Positions 1 to 12,727 of a stretch of DNA of 64,000 nt are shown piece by piece. The translations under genes and the position numbers were made by a program. Below the pieces are notes generated by a model that searched no databases, had not been told where the DNA came from, and saw only the letters and a program-made list of their open reading frames with translations. Numbering within the stretch: the first letter of the stretch is position 1; every line of letters starts with the position of its first letter. Source of the DNA: Sindora glabra (taxonomy: Eukaryota; Streptophyta; Magnoliopsida; Fabales; Fabaceae); the NCBI GenBank assembly GCA_020226215.1, contig CM035232.1, forward strand, positions 65,258,184 through 65,322,183. The letters run 5' to 3'.

Positions 1-540
1 GCAATGTTATGATGCTTCGTATAAGCATTTCTCTTAGCACGAGGGCACTAACTTTAAGTGGTTAAGGAATGGGTCCATTTAAGATATATAGCTTTCACCC
101 ATGTTTAAGGATTATCCTCAAATTCCAGTACTAATCTAAGAAGTTTGTTCAGTCAATTTGTTCTTCTCAAGAACTAATCATAATGATATTAAATTACGGC
201 TTAAAAATATATTTTATTTTTCAAAAACACACTAACTTTTTAGTGTCCCATGATTAATCTTGATCACAAAATAATTCTAGAATCCTCAGAAAGATCATAC
301 ATATTTTTGTATAAATTTAATCACATTAAATGAGTTTAATCACATTAAATAAGTGAATTTATATATATGTATTCAGTCAAAACATTAATTAATTTATACA
401 TTCATTATATATGTATTAATCCAAAATTAAAACCATATTTATGTACTCATGTATATTTCATCTAGAAGCAAAATTGATTTACATATATATCATATACATA
501 TCAAATTTGATAAAACACATAATATGATTTACGGTTTCAC
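1..540 (-). mobile_element. Internal leader of an LTR retrotransposon (partial, runs off the window)
   Basis: This stretch lies on the internal side of the primer-binding site at 541-558, so it should be the untranslated leader of the element whose LTR begins at 559. I see no open frame or recognisable gag in it. It is inferred from position only; the rest of the element would lie left of the window. Confidence 0.45.
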
Positions 541-558
541 AAGTGGCCTTGATACCAT
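541..558 (-). other. Primer-binding site (initiator tRNA-Met type)
   Basis: Read on the minus strand this is ATGGTATCAAGGCCACTT, directly after the LTR end at 559. The common plant LTR-element site for initiator tRNA-Met is TGGTATCAGAGCC, so TGGTATCA is intact and the rest is slightly changed. Its position against the LTR fixes the element's orientation as minus strand and shows that this LTR still has an internal junction and is not a solo LTR. Confidence 0.7.
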
Positions 559-1919
559 TGTTAGGTTTTAGATCAAATAGCATAATGGAAAATTTTAAAA
601 TTATTTTGAAACCTATTAAGGATCCATGCTAGATATCATAAACCAATGTTAGATTATAAACCTTTGTAGCAGATTTCAAATCATTATAAAAGAGTCTAAA
701 TCTCTTATGTTTAAATTCATAAACATAGGTATAAATCACATTTACTTCTAATCAATAAGTTAATCATCAATCCTGAGTGAACCAATCATAATTATACAAA
801 CATAAACAAATACTTGAATAGATTTCACACAAGCATATAGATTGAAATGTGAATAAAAAAATGCTATCTAAATAACCAGTACTTTTATAGTATCCATATG
901 AGCACTTAAATATATGATCACTATTTGATGGGATCACATTTTCTCTCAATGTAGTGTTAGCTATAATAATCTAATTTCAATCATTTTCTCGATGCACACT
1001 CAATCAATTTTGTTGTTTTTTCTATCTTGTATATAAAATCATAGGTTTTTCTAATCCTAGGCACATGATCAATATCTTAACTAAATATTTTCTTTTTAAA
1101 AGATTAATATCTTAACCAAATATTTATTTTTTAAATGATTAATATCTTGAATATATATTTGCTTTTAAAATACCAATATCTTATTTAGATATTTTCTTTT
1201 AAAAGATTAATATATCACCTAAAAATTTCCTTTTTTAAAGATTAATATCTTAATAAGACATTTCCTTTTTAAAAAATTAATTGATATTAGTTAGATATTA
1301 TTATCAAACTATTTTATTTTATTTCATACATAAAATCTTTTTTCAATCTCCAACTAAGACTACCTAATCAAAGGAGATAACTAGGCTTTGATTATTGATT
1401 AGGCCCAAAAATGACTTTGGTCAGTAATTAACTTATATCTAGTTTCTCTAAAGTACCTTATCATATTATACTATTACTTTATGAAGCTTAATCGTATTAG
1501 GCTTACCCCAATTAGGAGCTTTAGTTTGATTAAGAGTTCCTAATTACACTATGACACTAATATTTGACATACTATTTATATGTGACTTTATAGGTTTTCA
1601 TCATGTTAGTAGTAATCCTCAAATTTAATTTTAGTTTAACAAACAATGAATGCTACTAAACAATACATAGTTGCTGCTTATGAAATGAGAATGCTAGTGC
1701 TTTGACATAACCTTTTTGTGACTAATGTTCTATATACTTTAGTCCTTTTTGTCTTGGATATCTAAATTAAACTAGAGGTATGGAATGTGTCACCTTTTTT
1801 ATAGTTCAATCTATGTATTTCTTGATTCCTAAATAGACTAACTAAAAATGTAAATTAGTCAATATCATATATTGATCTATTTGAACATAACCAAGCATTT
1901 CATAGTCTTATTCAATCAA

Positions 1920-1924
1920 GAGGC
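1920..1924. repeat. Target-site duplication, left copy (GAGGC)
   Basis: GAGGC directly precedes the solo LTR and is repeated exactly at 3,581-3,585. Confidence 0.85.
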
Positions 1925-3580
1925 TGTTAGGAATTCGGATTATCATATGCAGCGAAAATTCAAGATTTGATCCGAATTCTACTTAGGATCCATGCAAAAA
2001 GCATAAATCAATGATTAGGGTTTTACCTATTAGGCACTTGTGTTCCTACTGATCAAAACTTGAGAGCGGATGAATCAAACGCCGGTCGGAAGGTACAACG
2101 TCTCTACGGTTTCCACACGGAGTGAACAACGACCTCTCACCCTCCACGAATCTGCTAGGATACGTTTCTCTCTCTAGGAATTAGGATTCGATGTTTTTTG
2201 AGGGATTTAGGGTTTGTATGGAAGCTTTGAGCGTGTATCTAATGTGCTGCCCTCAAGTCCCTTTTTGTAGAACTTAGGCAAGCCACAATCCTAGTCCTAT
2301 TAGGATAATGCTTCCAAAATCCTAATCACACTTAACAACTCATTTTATCCTTATCCTAGAGATAATGAGGAGAGATAGGACTTATCTATTAATTATCTAA
2401 TATTAGATAATATTATCTCATAATATAAATATCTTAATATTAGATAATTGCATATAGTTATCAAATATCAAAATAATATTATCTCATAATATATTTATCT
2501 AATATCTGATAACATAATTATTTGATATTACTTTAATATCAAATAATATCACATAATATATATATATTACGTGAATTTATTATTCTTAATAATAATATAT
2601 ATATGCACGAAAATAAGTCCAATTAATTGGATATTAATATGATTAAAGTCCAATTAATTATTATCTTATTTCTACTTCTTTTGTGTGACCCTGTAGGTTC
2701 TTACTATATTGACAATGACTCATTATTGAGCCATAAACAATGAACAGTATCTAGCAATACATCACTGCCACTCAAGTAGTAAGAATGTCTATGATTTGAC
2801 ATCCACCTAATACATGATCAACGTTTTGCATCATAACCCTTTTGTAATAATATCCAAATTGAACTGGAGGCATGGAATGTGTCATCCTCGTCAATGTTCA
2901 ATTTATATTTCTTGATACTGAGTAGACTTAAAATAAATGATTAATATCACATATTAATCCAATTGAGCATGGCCATGCATTTCTAAGTCTCACTCAATCA
3001 AGGGGCCCAAGGATATCTCTCTTTTATACAAGAGTAATAAAATCTCATCTACATCACTCACTTCCCTCTACACGATTCATGACACACCTAATCAATGCCC
3101 TATTCATCATCCTGATCAAAGGTGACATAGGACAATATTAAAGTGAGTAATTCCTCATGTAAAAAATCGTAGTGACTTCATGTCAAAGGTTTATGTATAT
3201 TTGTGATCATATGAGAATAACTTATGACACGTCTATCTATGCAATATTCTCATAGTGGGTCAGTCCAGTATATTGTTCATTAATAATGTACTCATATATT
3301 GACTTGATATCACATATCCATGATTCGTAATCATCAGTCATTATATATGCTAGTCTCAATGTATTATTACTATCCTTTTCGTAATAATACTTGATTAGGG
3401 GCATTTTAGGAATAGCGAATCTATTCCAAGGATAATTATTATATTAAATTATAAATCGCGCAGAATAATAATAAAATTATAGTAATAAAATATAATAATT
3501 AAATTACCTAAAATAAAACATAATACATTGTGTATTATTTCAATCATCTATATGATTGGTTCTTAGGACACACACCAACA
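1925..3580 (-). mobile_element. Young solo LTR nested in an older LTR of the same family
   Basis: The element starts TGTTAGGAATTC and ends CACACCAACA, giving the TG...CA ends of an LTR, and is flanked by a perfect 5-bp duplication GAGGC. No internal region or second LTR is present, so it is a solo LTR of 1,656 bp, normally left by recombination between two LTRs. It sits in the older LTR in the same orientation, and the older LTR resumes in register on the far side (caatcaa-GAGGC then ccaacaaatatc). Within it are the family's GCATGGCCATGCAT block (2,967-2,980) and the CAATCAAGGGGCCC block that follows. Strand is assigned by alignment with the copies that carry a TATA-like box. Confidence 0.85.
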
Positions 3581-3585
3581 GAGGC
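3581..3585. repeat. Target-site duplication, right copy (GAGGC)
   Basis: This exact repeat of 1,920-1,924 follows the solo LTR end directly. Confidence 0.85.
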
Positions 3586-4145
3586 CAACAAATATCACTT
3601 TTCCAACATAAAAAGGATAAAATCTTATCTAAATCACTCACATTTCTCTGAATGATTCGTCACATACCCAATCAATATGTTTTAGGTTAACCATATTATC
3701 AATGACATGATATGGCATCAAAGTACACAGCTTTTCATGCAGAGAACCATAATGATTTTTAATGAAAGGACCACATACATTATTATCACTTTGAGAATTG
3801 CTTATGATACTCATAGTAATACATAGCATTCTCATAGTGGGTTAGTCCAATATATTTGTTCTCTAACATGTATTCATAAGTTGACTTGATATTTCATATC
3901 CATAATTGTGGTCATCTGCCAATATTCATATTGGTTTCAATGTATTATTGTTATCTAAGTTTATAATAATACCCAACTAAGGACATTTAAGAATAATATT
4001 AACTATATAAGGGATAATTACTATATTTACTTTTATTACAAGATATAACATTAAACATAAAATGCTTTTATAAAGAAAATATAATACAATATATGAAAAT
4101 ACAATCATCATATGATTAGCTTGGCTATTAGAGCATACACTAATA

Positions 4146-7100
4146 ATAGCATCAGGCTATAAATCTCTTCTATCATATATCAGGTATCAAAAGCCACTAA
4201 GGCTTATCACAATATTATATTAGGTCTTACTAAGCCTTATAAATCATAAAGGTATGGTTAAAATACCATTCAAACCATGGTCATCATTTTTAAGTCCAAA
4301 AATCAAAGTTTAATGTTCATATCAGAAAGTCAAGGTCCACAATACAAGTTTAAAGACTAATTTGTCCATTAAAGTCCAATAGCTTCACTTTTTTAGAATA
4401 TCTTTCTTATTTCAAAAACCAATAAAAATGTTACATTTATAAAATATTTTTACAAAATCTTTTCTTTCTTTCTTGCTAAAACCATGAGGCTTTAAGGCTA
4501 AATTTTTTAAATTTCAATTAAGAAATGCAACTTATTGTCCTTCTCTTGTTTTCAAGCAAAACTTTTTTTTTCTATTTCAAACAAGCATGGCTAAAGCTTA
4601 CGAAGCCATTTTACCCATTTTTCATTTGAAGTTTCACAAATAAATTCCATACATTTTAGAGCTAAAATTTACTCAAAATTCAAGCTAACAATTTTCTAAA
4701 CAAATAAACTTTTTAAGAATATTAGTATACCTTCTAAGATTCTCAAGAAGCAAAATGAATATATATCATGAAGCTAAAATTGAAACTTGAGTAAAAATTC
4801 CTCTTAATGTTCTTCTTTGCTATAAGTATAACTATTTCAAAAAAATTTCTACTTTTTTCATTACTTTTACTACCATAAAACACTAATATTTATTGTAGAA
4901 ATTATTAAGAGCTATAAACAAGAAAATACATAATTATTACATCCTTCTTTAAATTTTAGGATTTTAATCCTTAAAGGAAAATAATTAAATGATTCTAATA
5001 GAAATAATTAATTTACTTTAGCAATAATAATTCAAAAATATAAATTTTACATAGAATAGATAAATTTTGATAAGGAAGATGTGAATTTAACAATAGAGAA
5101 AGGAGAATTAATTAATTAAATAAGTTTTGAATTAAATTTTAGCACAATAAAAATGAATTGCCTAATTGGACTTAAAATAAGAAATTTAAAAAGTTTAGTT
5201 GAAGAAAAATGTGTTGAATAAAAGAGTTAAAAGTCACAAGTATTTCAAAGTCACTATTTGAGTATGGAGGCATTTGAAGGCATAATTTCCAAAATGCCCC
5301 TGCTTTATTTGTTTAAAAATATTACCATCTTTCTTTCTTCCAATCCTATCCTTTCCCAAGAAAAATCCCTAACTCTTCTATCTCATCTTTGTTTACTTGT
5401 CCTTCAACTTTTTCATCAATTAAGCAAAGAAATACAAATCCTCATCAATTTCTTCACATAATCAAGGTAAGGACATCAAAATCTTTTTCTATATTTTATC
5501 TTTGATTTTCCTTTTGGATTTAAAGGAATCCAAGTGTTGAGCTTAAAAAAGAAAATTTTGAAACTCTAATAAGAAATTTTTGAAATTTTAATTGATTAGT
5601 AAAAAAAGATAACAAATCAAACATTCCAGATCTTCCTTCGTATTAGATGAGTGAATACTCTAACCCTAATTTAAATATTTAATTTTTTTTGTTTGGCTAT
5701 ATGGATTTTTAGGTTTAATGGTGTATATGATAAATATGAGGATTTATGATGAATGAATTGTGTTTAAAAGTTGGAAGTGGGTTGCATAAGGTTTCTTTGA
5801 GGTATATTTTTTATTTAGTAAAGATTAGTTAAGTAATAAATGGGTATGAATGTCATTGAGAGTGTTATAAATAGTAAAAATTACATTGGTAGTTTTGCAT
5901 AATCCTAAAGGGTCAATCATTGGGACCTAATAGTTAATTGTTACTCTAGTAATTGGAAAAAATTCACTTCCCTTCGCTTGCAAAAAACTATTAGACATCC
6001 AATGATCAATTATTAGCCTATTAGGTAATAAAGTTGTGATCTAGAGATATAAAAGTTAATTAGCTTGCACTGTTTTCTTATTTCCATTTATTTCATTTAA
6101 GTGAATGGAAATTTATATAAGAGATAAATGTACATAAAGAAATGCCCTTATTTGGATTCAAATAAAAACTAAAAAAAATTAAAAACTCTAAAGAATAAAG
6201 ATCTAGATTTTAGGTTCTAGTTCAAAATGATGAATCTTTAAAATATTATTATTTTCTACCTTATCAAAAAGCTACTTAAAGTCTTCCAAAATTTTATTAA
6301 AAATTATGTTTAGATTAAGCTACATCAAATTAACTAAGATCAAGATTTTTCCTTTTCAAATAATATATATTTTATATAGCTCCCTTCATGAGGGCTCCAA
6401 ATTTCAAAAAATTCTTGGATGATGAACTAGATAGAAGCAATACTATTGTTAATGCTCTCAATAAGTTAAATGAGTTAATTATTTCTTTTTAAACTTATGA
6501 TATCATAACAAGTAAGAGGTCAAGGCATGTTTTAGTATTCTTTAATATGAGGATAATATGTGCTAATTTATGATGTGGCACTCAATGAAAAGGTATGGTA
6601 GTATTGTGATATACGAACCACATTGTAAATTAAATTGTTATTTTGTTAATTAAATAAATTAATATGTGTGGCCAAGCAGGAAAGCTTAGGATGATTGTTA
6701 TGAAATATGAAACAAGTGTGACATGATATTGTGTTATACATGATTAAGTATTTAAATGATAGAGATTGAGTGATGTGATTATGCTTGAATGTAATATGAT
6801 TGACATATAGTTTATGAATGAGATTATGTTGATTAAGTTTGATATATGACTTGGAAAAGGAAATGTGATAGGAGTGGTGTGATATGTTGAAGCCTACATA
6901 ATCTCATCTTCACTAAATGACTATAATGTTAAAATGTTACAAGCTATAAAATAGTGTCAAAAGCTTATGCATAATTGTCTTCATTAAATGGCCATAGTAT
7001 CAAAAATTTGTAAGCTGAAGCTATTTTCACTAAAGTATAATGATATAGTGTTTGAAGCCCATGTGGGCCTATCTTTACTAAAAAGATGGAAGTGTTGCCA

Positions 7101-7812
7101 AGTTAGCTTTTTTATACTTGAACCATGATACCATGCATCAATTTTATGTTCTTGTTTGTGAAGAGATTTATTTGTTTTCCTTTTCTTATTTACTTTATGC
7201 ATTGCATGATGAGATTATGATATGGATAAATATGCATCTTTGAATGATAGTTTTGTTAAATGTGAATGTTTATAAATAAATATGATGATACTAATGAAAA
7301 TTGTATTAAGAAATATATAGTTAAGTGTTTATGTTTACAAGAAGGAAAGTTTAGTCAATAAGTTTTAATTATTGAATATATATGATTGTGCTGGAGTGTA
7401 AGTCCTAGACTTACTTATTTATATATTTTCCTTTTAGATACTTAATTCGATTCTGCTACCACATTAGAATTAAACTATTAAGAGACTCTTTAGTATGGGT
7501 AGGTTAGCATTGGATATTTTATTGTAAATGTGGGCCTTATCATGTATAAGTCAAGGGTAGAAAAGTAGAAACTTATTTTTTTAAGCTAGTTTAGCCAACT
7601 TATCCTCAAACATGATGGATTATAAATAAGTCTAACTCCTTTGGTAATCGAATAATAAGCACCAAATGAAATTATATATATATTCCTATGATGCATGAAA
7701 TTTTTCCATAATCCTTATGTATGCTTGAGCATATTTGTGTGGAATATAGATTAGACTAGCGAAAATTGAGTGGCAAGTTCTATGTCAATCACTACTAAGG
7801 TCAAGTTGTGAT
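4146..7812 (+). mobile_element. Degenerate chromovirus-type 5' LTR (start not resolved)
   Basis: The right boundary is supported by a tRNA-Met primer-binding site at 7,818. The stretch 5,310-5,470 is pyrimidine-rich and ends in CAAGGTAAGG, as in the transcribed leader part of plant chromovirus LTRs. At 7,388-7,450 there is a 'gtaagtcctagac...ttttccttttag' block that recurs in weaker form at about 31,610-31,670. I could not find the LTR's own TG start; it may have been removed when the LTR at 559-4,145 inserted. From 4,146 to about 5,230 I see only A+T-rich sequence. Confidence 0.4.
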
Positions 7813-7817
7813 AAAGG

Positions 7818-7829
7818 TGGTATTAGAGC
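7818..7829 (+). other. Primer-binding site (initiator tRNA-Met type)
   Basis: TGGTATTAGAGC differs from the standard TGGTATCAGAGC by one C-to-T change. It lies just right of the LTR end (ttgtgata), so the element reads on the plus strand. Confidence 0.75.
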
Positions 7830-8559
7830 ATGGTCTAGGTTTCCTAGAAGGATAAAATCCCTAGGTTATATCTATATGAAGCCTGAGTAGGTGTTAACTA
7901 AAACTATACTAGTGCCATGTGTGCACCCAAGATCATATATCATTAGTACTATTATAATGGACCTTATAATGCCATTAATGTTAATGGTGGAGCTTACTTT
8001 TTATAATTTATTTGACAGTTGTTATGTTAAATTAATTATTGTCTGAACATTTGAGTTATTCTTTGAATTAAGTAATAGTGAACACTAATCAAAAGTTTTC
8101 CATATGCTTGCAAACATATGATAGTAAAAATATAGATAGGAAAAAAATAAACAATAATTTCCTTCTTAGTTTGTAAACTTTGTACAACAAGTATTTGATC
8201 AAGTAAATAGGACTCTCAAGTAGAATCAAAGACGTGAATAACATAGAGACCAAAATTGTAATAATAAGGATGATGAGCAAGAAAAAAAGGCAAGGCAGAG
8301 AGCCTAGCCCTCCTAAAAAGGGTATAATAAACAAGTTATGGATAATCCATGAGTTTTTAAAGTTAAAATCCTTATGATTTGTTAGTGTTGATCTTGTAAT
8401 AAATTCTTACCACTTCTTTAACCAAATAGAGCATTATAAGAAATGTTGGGATGCCCAAACTAATTATTGATAGAACTTGTAGCCTACCAATTGGATAATA
8501 CAGCATACCATTGATTCACAAGTCTAATAAAGAGTAAAGATCTGTATTTTATTCCTATA

Positions 8560-8830
8560 ACTTAGGTGAATTTTTTAAAAAAAATTATCAACCATTCTTT
8601 TACCTTTAAGCATCTATTAGGTTAAAGTGAAGGAGTTAGAGTGCCTAAAGTAAAAGGGCTTTTGCATTTCTAATCATGATGCTCTGTTCACTAAACTATC
8701 TAGATATATGACTTATTTGGTTCCTACTAAAAAGGTCAACATTAAGAGGTTACTACAAGGTCTCAATGACTTCTATTTTAAGAAGGTTTACATTAATAAC
8801 ATCGCAAGTAATAGATTAAGCATTAAGATT
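8560..8830 (+). pseudogene. Chromovirus-type gag remnant
   Basis: Two frames carry the C-terminal part of a plant Ty3/gypsy gag core. At 8,684-8,770 an uninterrupted stretch reads as LFTKLSRYM...VPTK then VNIKRLLQGLND, matching the family pattern FTELSRYAPHLV..EE.KVRRFL.GLN. Just upstream, in another frame, a stretch with EFFKKNYQPFFY resembles the ...FKK.FY.KYFP segment of the same domain. Stops and frameshifts separate the pieces, so no protein is made. Its position after the primer-binding site at 7,818 fits the normal order LTR, leader, gag. Nothing of pol is visible before the next insertion at 9,070. Confidence 0.6.
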
Positions 8831-9064
8831 AGAGTTAAGAATTAAGTAATAGGATGAAAAATAGGTTGAAATGGGAAAAAAGAAATAGAGTTAGATCGAG
8901 GAACCAAGTCAAATGCAACATTTAAGGGGAATGTCTCCTCTAATAGCATTGAAAGCAGATAGAGGTGGGTTTAAATGGGATTAATGTTATTTTATAGTAC
9001 ATAAAGTGGGTTCTCTATGAAAGAAGTTTTAGAAGTCAAAGGAGTCCTTTAAAATTACCATTTA

Positions 9065-9069
9065 GCTAC
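9065..9069. repeat. Target-site duplication, left copy (GCTAC)
   Basis: GCTAC precedes the solo LTR; GCTAT follows it at 10,703-10,707, one mismatch. Confidence 0.6.
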
Positions 9070-10702
9070 TAATGTGCACGTCGCTATACACCAAAATTAG
9101 AATAAAACTGATGTGTTACAAATATAATGTTGCATAATAGCACAACCAGGTCGTACCTCTAGTGATCCTTTTAATTTTATCTTTTCTAAATAATTTCTTA
9201 ACAATATATACACAATTGTTAGATTATTGATGCAATGAAAATGAGAGAACTAATGCAAACAGTATGTAAATGCAATAAAACCAAATGCTGTAATAGAAAT
9301 AGAACTCAATATGTTAAATGTTGTGTGAAATAAAATGCAAAATGAGAATTATGCAAAATTATGGGGGTTTGTTTGTACAAAATTAAAATGATAACAATAA
9401 AATAAACAAGCATAAAATAAGAGCAAAATAGTAAGTAAATAGAAAGAATTTAGTATACAAAAGTAGCCAATTCAAGGAAATTGAGAGCTTTAATTCGAAA
9501 TAATCATAGATTACTTGAGATTTAACTTTTCTAATTAATTTTTCAACCTTGAATTACCTAAAAATCCCTGCAATAATTTATGAATTCTATGCTAGATAAT
9601 CATCAAGGATTTAATCAATTAGGATTAGCCGAATTAAGTAATCGCTATAATCTCTAAGCTAGATCGAAATTAATTTGATGATAGAATTCAATCAAATTAA
9701 AGAATTAAACTAGAAATCTCCAAATTAATCCCTCAAACCTTTGCCCCCTTTATGTGAAATGGTGATGTATCAACCATAATTTCACATCAAAATAGCAAGG
9801 AATTAGAATTCACAAGGATGAATGTCAATTATATCAAATCAACATTCAATATAAGTAATTTCAAGAGTTCAACACAAGTAAATAGCGAAAAAGGGAAATT
9901 AATTGAGAAAATTTAACATTACTACATAATCTCATAATCCAGATGAAGAGAGCCTCCAACTCCTTGAATTAACTTCAAAAATTAATCTTCCATGGCTGGA
10001 TGATACAAGTTAGAGGAAGAAGAAGGAAAGTTGTCTGTTAGTTCTATGTGTAAAATTTGAAGTCTAATAAGTCTCTCCCCTATTTGTTTGACCAAATTAA
10101 GCTAAAACCTTATTGTACTAGATTGTATGACTCTTAGGATTACAATAATAATGCCTTTCTAATTTTTAGAAATCCAGACCTATTTATTACAAGTTAATTA
10201 AATCTAATAGATAAATTAATAAATTCCTACAAGTCTAACTTCTAACTAAATTTTGATCATGAAATCGATGCAATTTGGAAAGCCTATAACCATCAAACTT
10301 ATATTCTTATGTCTTGTGAGAATTTAAGTGCTAATTTCAAGTTAATCGAACTATTATAGCTCCAAATATGACCCAAATACAGAAATAGGTTTAGCTAGGA
10401 TAGAGACATGACCTCAAATTTTCAATTATATATGACCTTCAAAATGCCTAAACTAAGCTTGGATCAAAACATAAAAATTGTAGTTCTCTCTTTAGCTTTC
10501 CAGCAATATAAAATTTGCCTCAATCTGACATCTGGATCCCAACATATGACTAAAACATGGAAGCAATGTCAAAATCTAGCATTTACCAAATAAATTCATA
10601 ATATTTTAAAATTAACCATAAATTATAAAATAAGGTCTAATCAGTGAAATTAAGCAATTGTAACAACTAAAAGACATAGAATAGTAAATATTTTTCTCAT
10701 CA
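9070..10702 (-). mobile_element. Athila-like solo LTR, copy E
   Basis: It begins TAATGTGCACGTCGC and ends TTTCTCATCA, with a 5-bp duplication GCTAC/GCTAT. It aligns along its length with the LTR at 45,100-46,726 of the Athila-like element, for example the 'ctatgctagat' and 'aaggatttaatcaattaggattagc' regions and the 'aattaagcaa-tgtaaca' tail. It also aligns with the copy at 12,728-14,372 in reverse. At 1,633 bp with no internal sequence it is a solo LTR. The strand follows the coding strand of the related element at 32,415-46,726. Confidence 0.8.
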
Positions 10703-10707
10703 GCTAT
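10703..10707. repeat. Target-site duplication, right copy (GCTAT)
   Basis: GCTAT pairs with GCTAC at 9,065-9,069 with one mismatch. Confidence 0.6.
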
Positions 10708-11234
10708 CAATAAAACTAATTCTCTACTTAAAGTTATGAAAAGTTTGGGACCTTTTAGTGCCCATAATGTTGATTCCACTATAATTGGCCTATGCAACCA
10801 TTTTAGAAAAGTATACTTTAGATATGGTCGTAAGGGATATAAAGAAAAAAAGTGTTTTAACATCCCTTATAGCCCAGTTGATAGTTATATTATGTTTAAA
10901 CAAAATTTAAATTCTCTACTCATGCATTTTCAAAGGAATAATCAATTCTTTCAAAAAAACCAATATGATTAATTAAATAAAGTTATGAGTGGAAGTTAAT
11001 TAAAAGTTGTCATGTGCATCAATTAGAAAAGGATAATGTTAGCGTAGATAAGGAAATCTAACAAGATTTAGTGAATAATGACTTATCTTCTAAAGTTTGA
11101 CAATGTAAGGTGTGATAGTATGGCTTCATTTATGAGTGAATTGTACTTTATTTCCTTTTATAAATCCTTCAAAACTTCCATTTCCTTTCTGCCTTTTAAT
11201 CTAAGGCAACTTAAAGAAAGGGTGAAAATTTCTT
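10708..11234 (+). mobile_element. Remaining internal region and polypurine tract of the chromovirus-like element
   Basis: This stretch lies between the inserted solo LTR and the LTR start at 11,235. Its last 25 bases are purine-rich (taaagaaagggtgaaaattt), as expected of a polypurine tract directly before a 3' LTR. The 78-codon open frame at 10,736-10,972 has no recognisable domain, and I do not treat it as a gene. Together with 7,830-9,064 the internal region is only about 1.8 kb, so most of pol has been lost. Confidence 0.45.
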
Positions 11235-12722
11235 TGTAACACCCGAACTCTGTTAAAGTCCTTTAGAGAGGAATTATTTTAAAAGTAATTGTGATAAGCC
11301 TTAATTATGGAAAATAGTAAGGATAGAGAGATAATATAGGTACGAAAAGTAGCATATATACTTGGACTAAGTGAATATGTGAATAAGTTGAAAGATTTTG
11401 AAATTTCATAAGTTTTGATTATTATGACATTAGAAACTTAACAAGCAGTTAAAAGTAAAGAACTAGTTTGTAAGAAAATTTTAGGAGGAAAAATTAAGAA
11501 TGAAACCTTTAGGAAGGACCCTTAAAATAAAAGGATTTAAATTCTGATGTAGGACATGATAGGATACAAGTGAGGGATTTAAACTATTAAATAAATTGTG
11601 AATTAAGGATCCAAATAGTTATTAAGGAAAATTAAAGGGTAACCTATTCTTGCAAAATTTTTATGCACTTGACAATCTTTTAGTCATAACTTAGTGTTCA
11701 AATGTCCGATTGACAAATCATTAAAAGATTTGAAAAATAAACATTTAAGGCTTAAACCCATGTAAGTTTCATAATTTAATTCCTAGCTAATTAATACTAG
11801 AAATTTTTTGGAACAAGGGCAAAATCTAGGCAAAATTACACTGACTAACTTATACTAATTAGGTCATAACTTTTTCAAGGAAGCTCTAATGGAAAATAGT
11901 TAGAACTAACAAAAAATAGACAAAAAGGACTTCTTGTGTAAAATTTCTATGCAATGGGTAATATTACACAAAAAGATACAAGAATTCTCTTAGAAAGCTA
12001 TATAATAAGGACTCGAAGACATGGACATTTTAGGTACAAGTATAAACCTCCATAGATAAGTGAATATTTAAGTCTATATAAGATACATAAAATGTTAATA
12101 TAATTAGAATGATTATATATGAGAAAATATGTACATATCTATGAAGATATATGGAAATATATTCATTAAAAGACTAACTAGAATACTTGTGACATGTTTA
12201 GGCAATTAGGGTTATTACAAAGTAAGGTCTAATTTATGAATGGATAGCTAATTATGTAAGAACATATATAAGAATACATTATGTTATGGTTCCATTAAGT
12301 TTGAAAAAGATATTAGTATTATTGAAGTAACATATTGGTTTTGGGTTTTCAAGCAATTATATGAAGTCGATGAGAACAAATGGACATATAAAACCTATAT
12401 ATCTAGAAGTTGGTAAGAATTAGGTATAAAGAATTCTTAATAGGCCCAAATAGGGGGACCAATTGATCCTTATACGGGAAGGACATGAGTAGGGTCTGTC
12501 CTCATCCACCAAAATAGACTCCATTCAACCTTTCAAAGTAGTTTAAACCTAGGAACTTAGTTTACAACTAACATAATCATCATCTTGGGAACCTAAAGGG
12601 CTAATGCATGGTAGATTCCTTTTTAAATTATTTTAAACCCTTCCCACATTATAACCCAAGAATCAATGAAGGGAAGCTAAAGTATTTCTACCCAATCCAT
12701 GCTAATTTTTACACACGAGAAT
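11235..12722 (+). mobile_element. Chromovirus-type 3' LTR, 5' portion
   Basis: It starts TGTAACACCCGAACTCTG, a typical opening of plant Tekay/Del-type chromovirus LTRs, directly after a purine-rich tract. The opening is repeated at 47,133 (TATAACACCCTAAACTCTG), also directly after a purine-rich tract. Homology between the two continues: a 'ttctaaaagta-tt' block follows the start, and a 'tataatttaattctagctaattaat' block lies at 11,770 and 48,740. It is cut at 12,722 by the insertion of the Athila-like solo LTR. Confidence 0.55.
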
Positions 12723-12727
12723 ATAGG
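12723..12727. repeat. Target-site duplication, left copy (ATAGG)
   Basis: ATAGG before the solo LTR is repeated exactly at 14,373-14,377. Confidence 0.75.

Larger units (their letters stand above)
559..4145 (-). mobile_element. Older LTR (5' LTR) of the TGTTRG...CAATAATA family, interrupted
   Basis: The LTR runs from TGTTAGG at 559 to ACACTAATA at 4,145 and is interrupted by a younger solo LTR at 1,925-3,580. Without the insertion it is about 1.93 kb. Shared blocks show it belongs to the same family as the LTRs at 1,925, 23,287, 33,361 and 53,271: a GGATCCATGC block near the U5 end, a 'caatcaagaggc' block interrupted by the insertion, and an 'aatcatcatatgatt' block near 4,100. It is the most decayed of the five together with the copy at 23,287. 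Copia or gypsy assignment is not possible from the LTR alone. Confidence 0.75.

Noticed and set aside
8089..8334. 81-codon hydrophobic frame on the minus strand that looks like a membrane protein
   Set aside because: It is antisense to the leader/gag region of a chromovirus-like element, and its Leu/Ile/Phe content follows from A+T-rich sequence. It has no family match and no context.
8430..8460. Possible gag zinc knuckle reading HYKKCW
   Set aside because: It lies upstream of the gag core at 8,560-8,790, the wrong order for a gag zinc knuckle, and lacks the other Cys residues.
10736..10972. 78-codon plus-strand frame before the LTR start
   Set aside because: It overlaps an 83-codon frame on the other strand, has no known domain, and lies in a decayed internal region.
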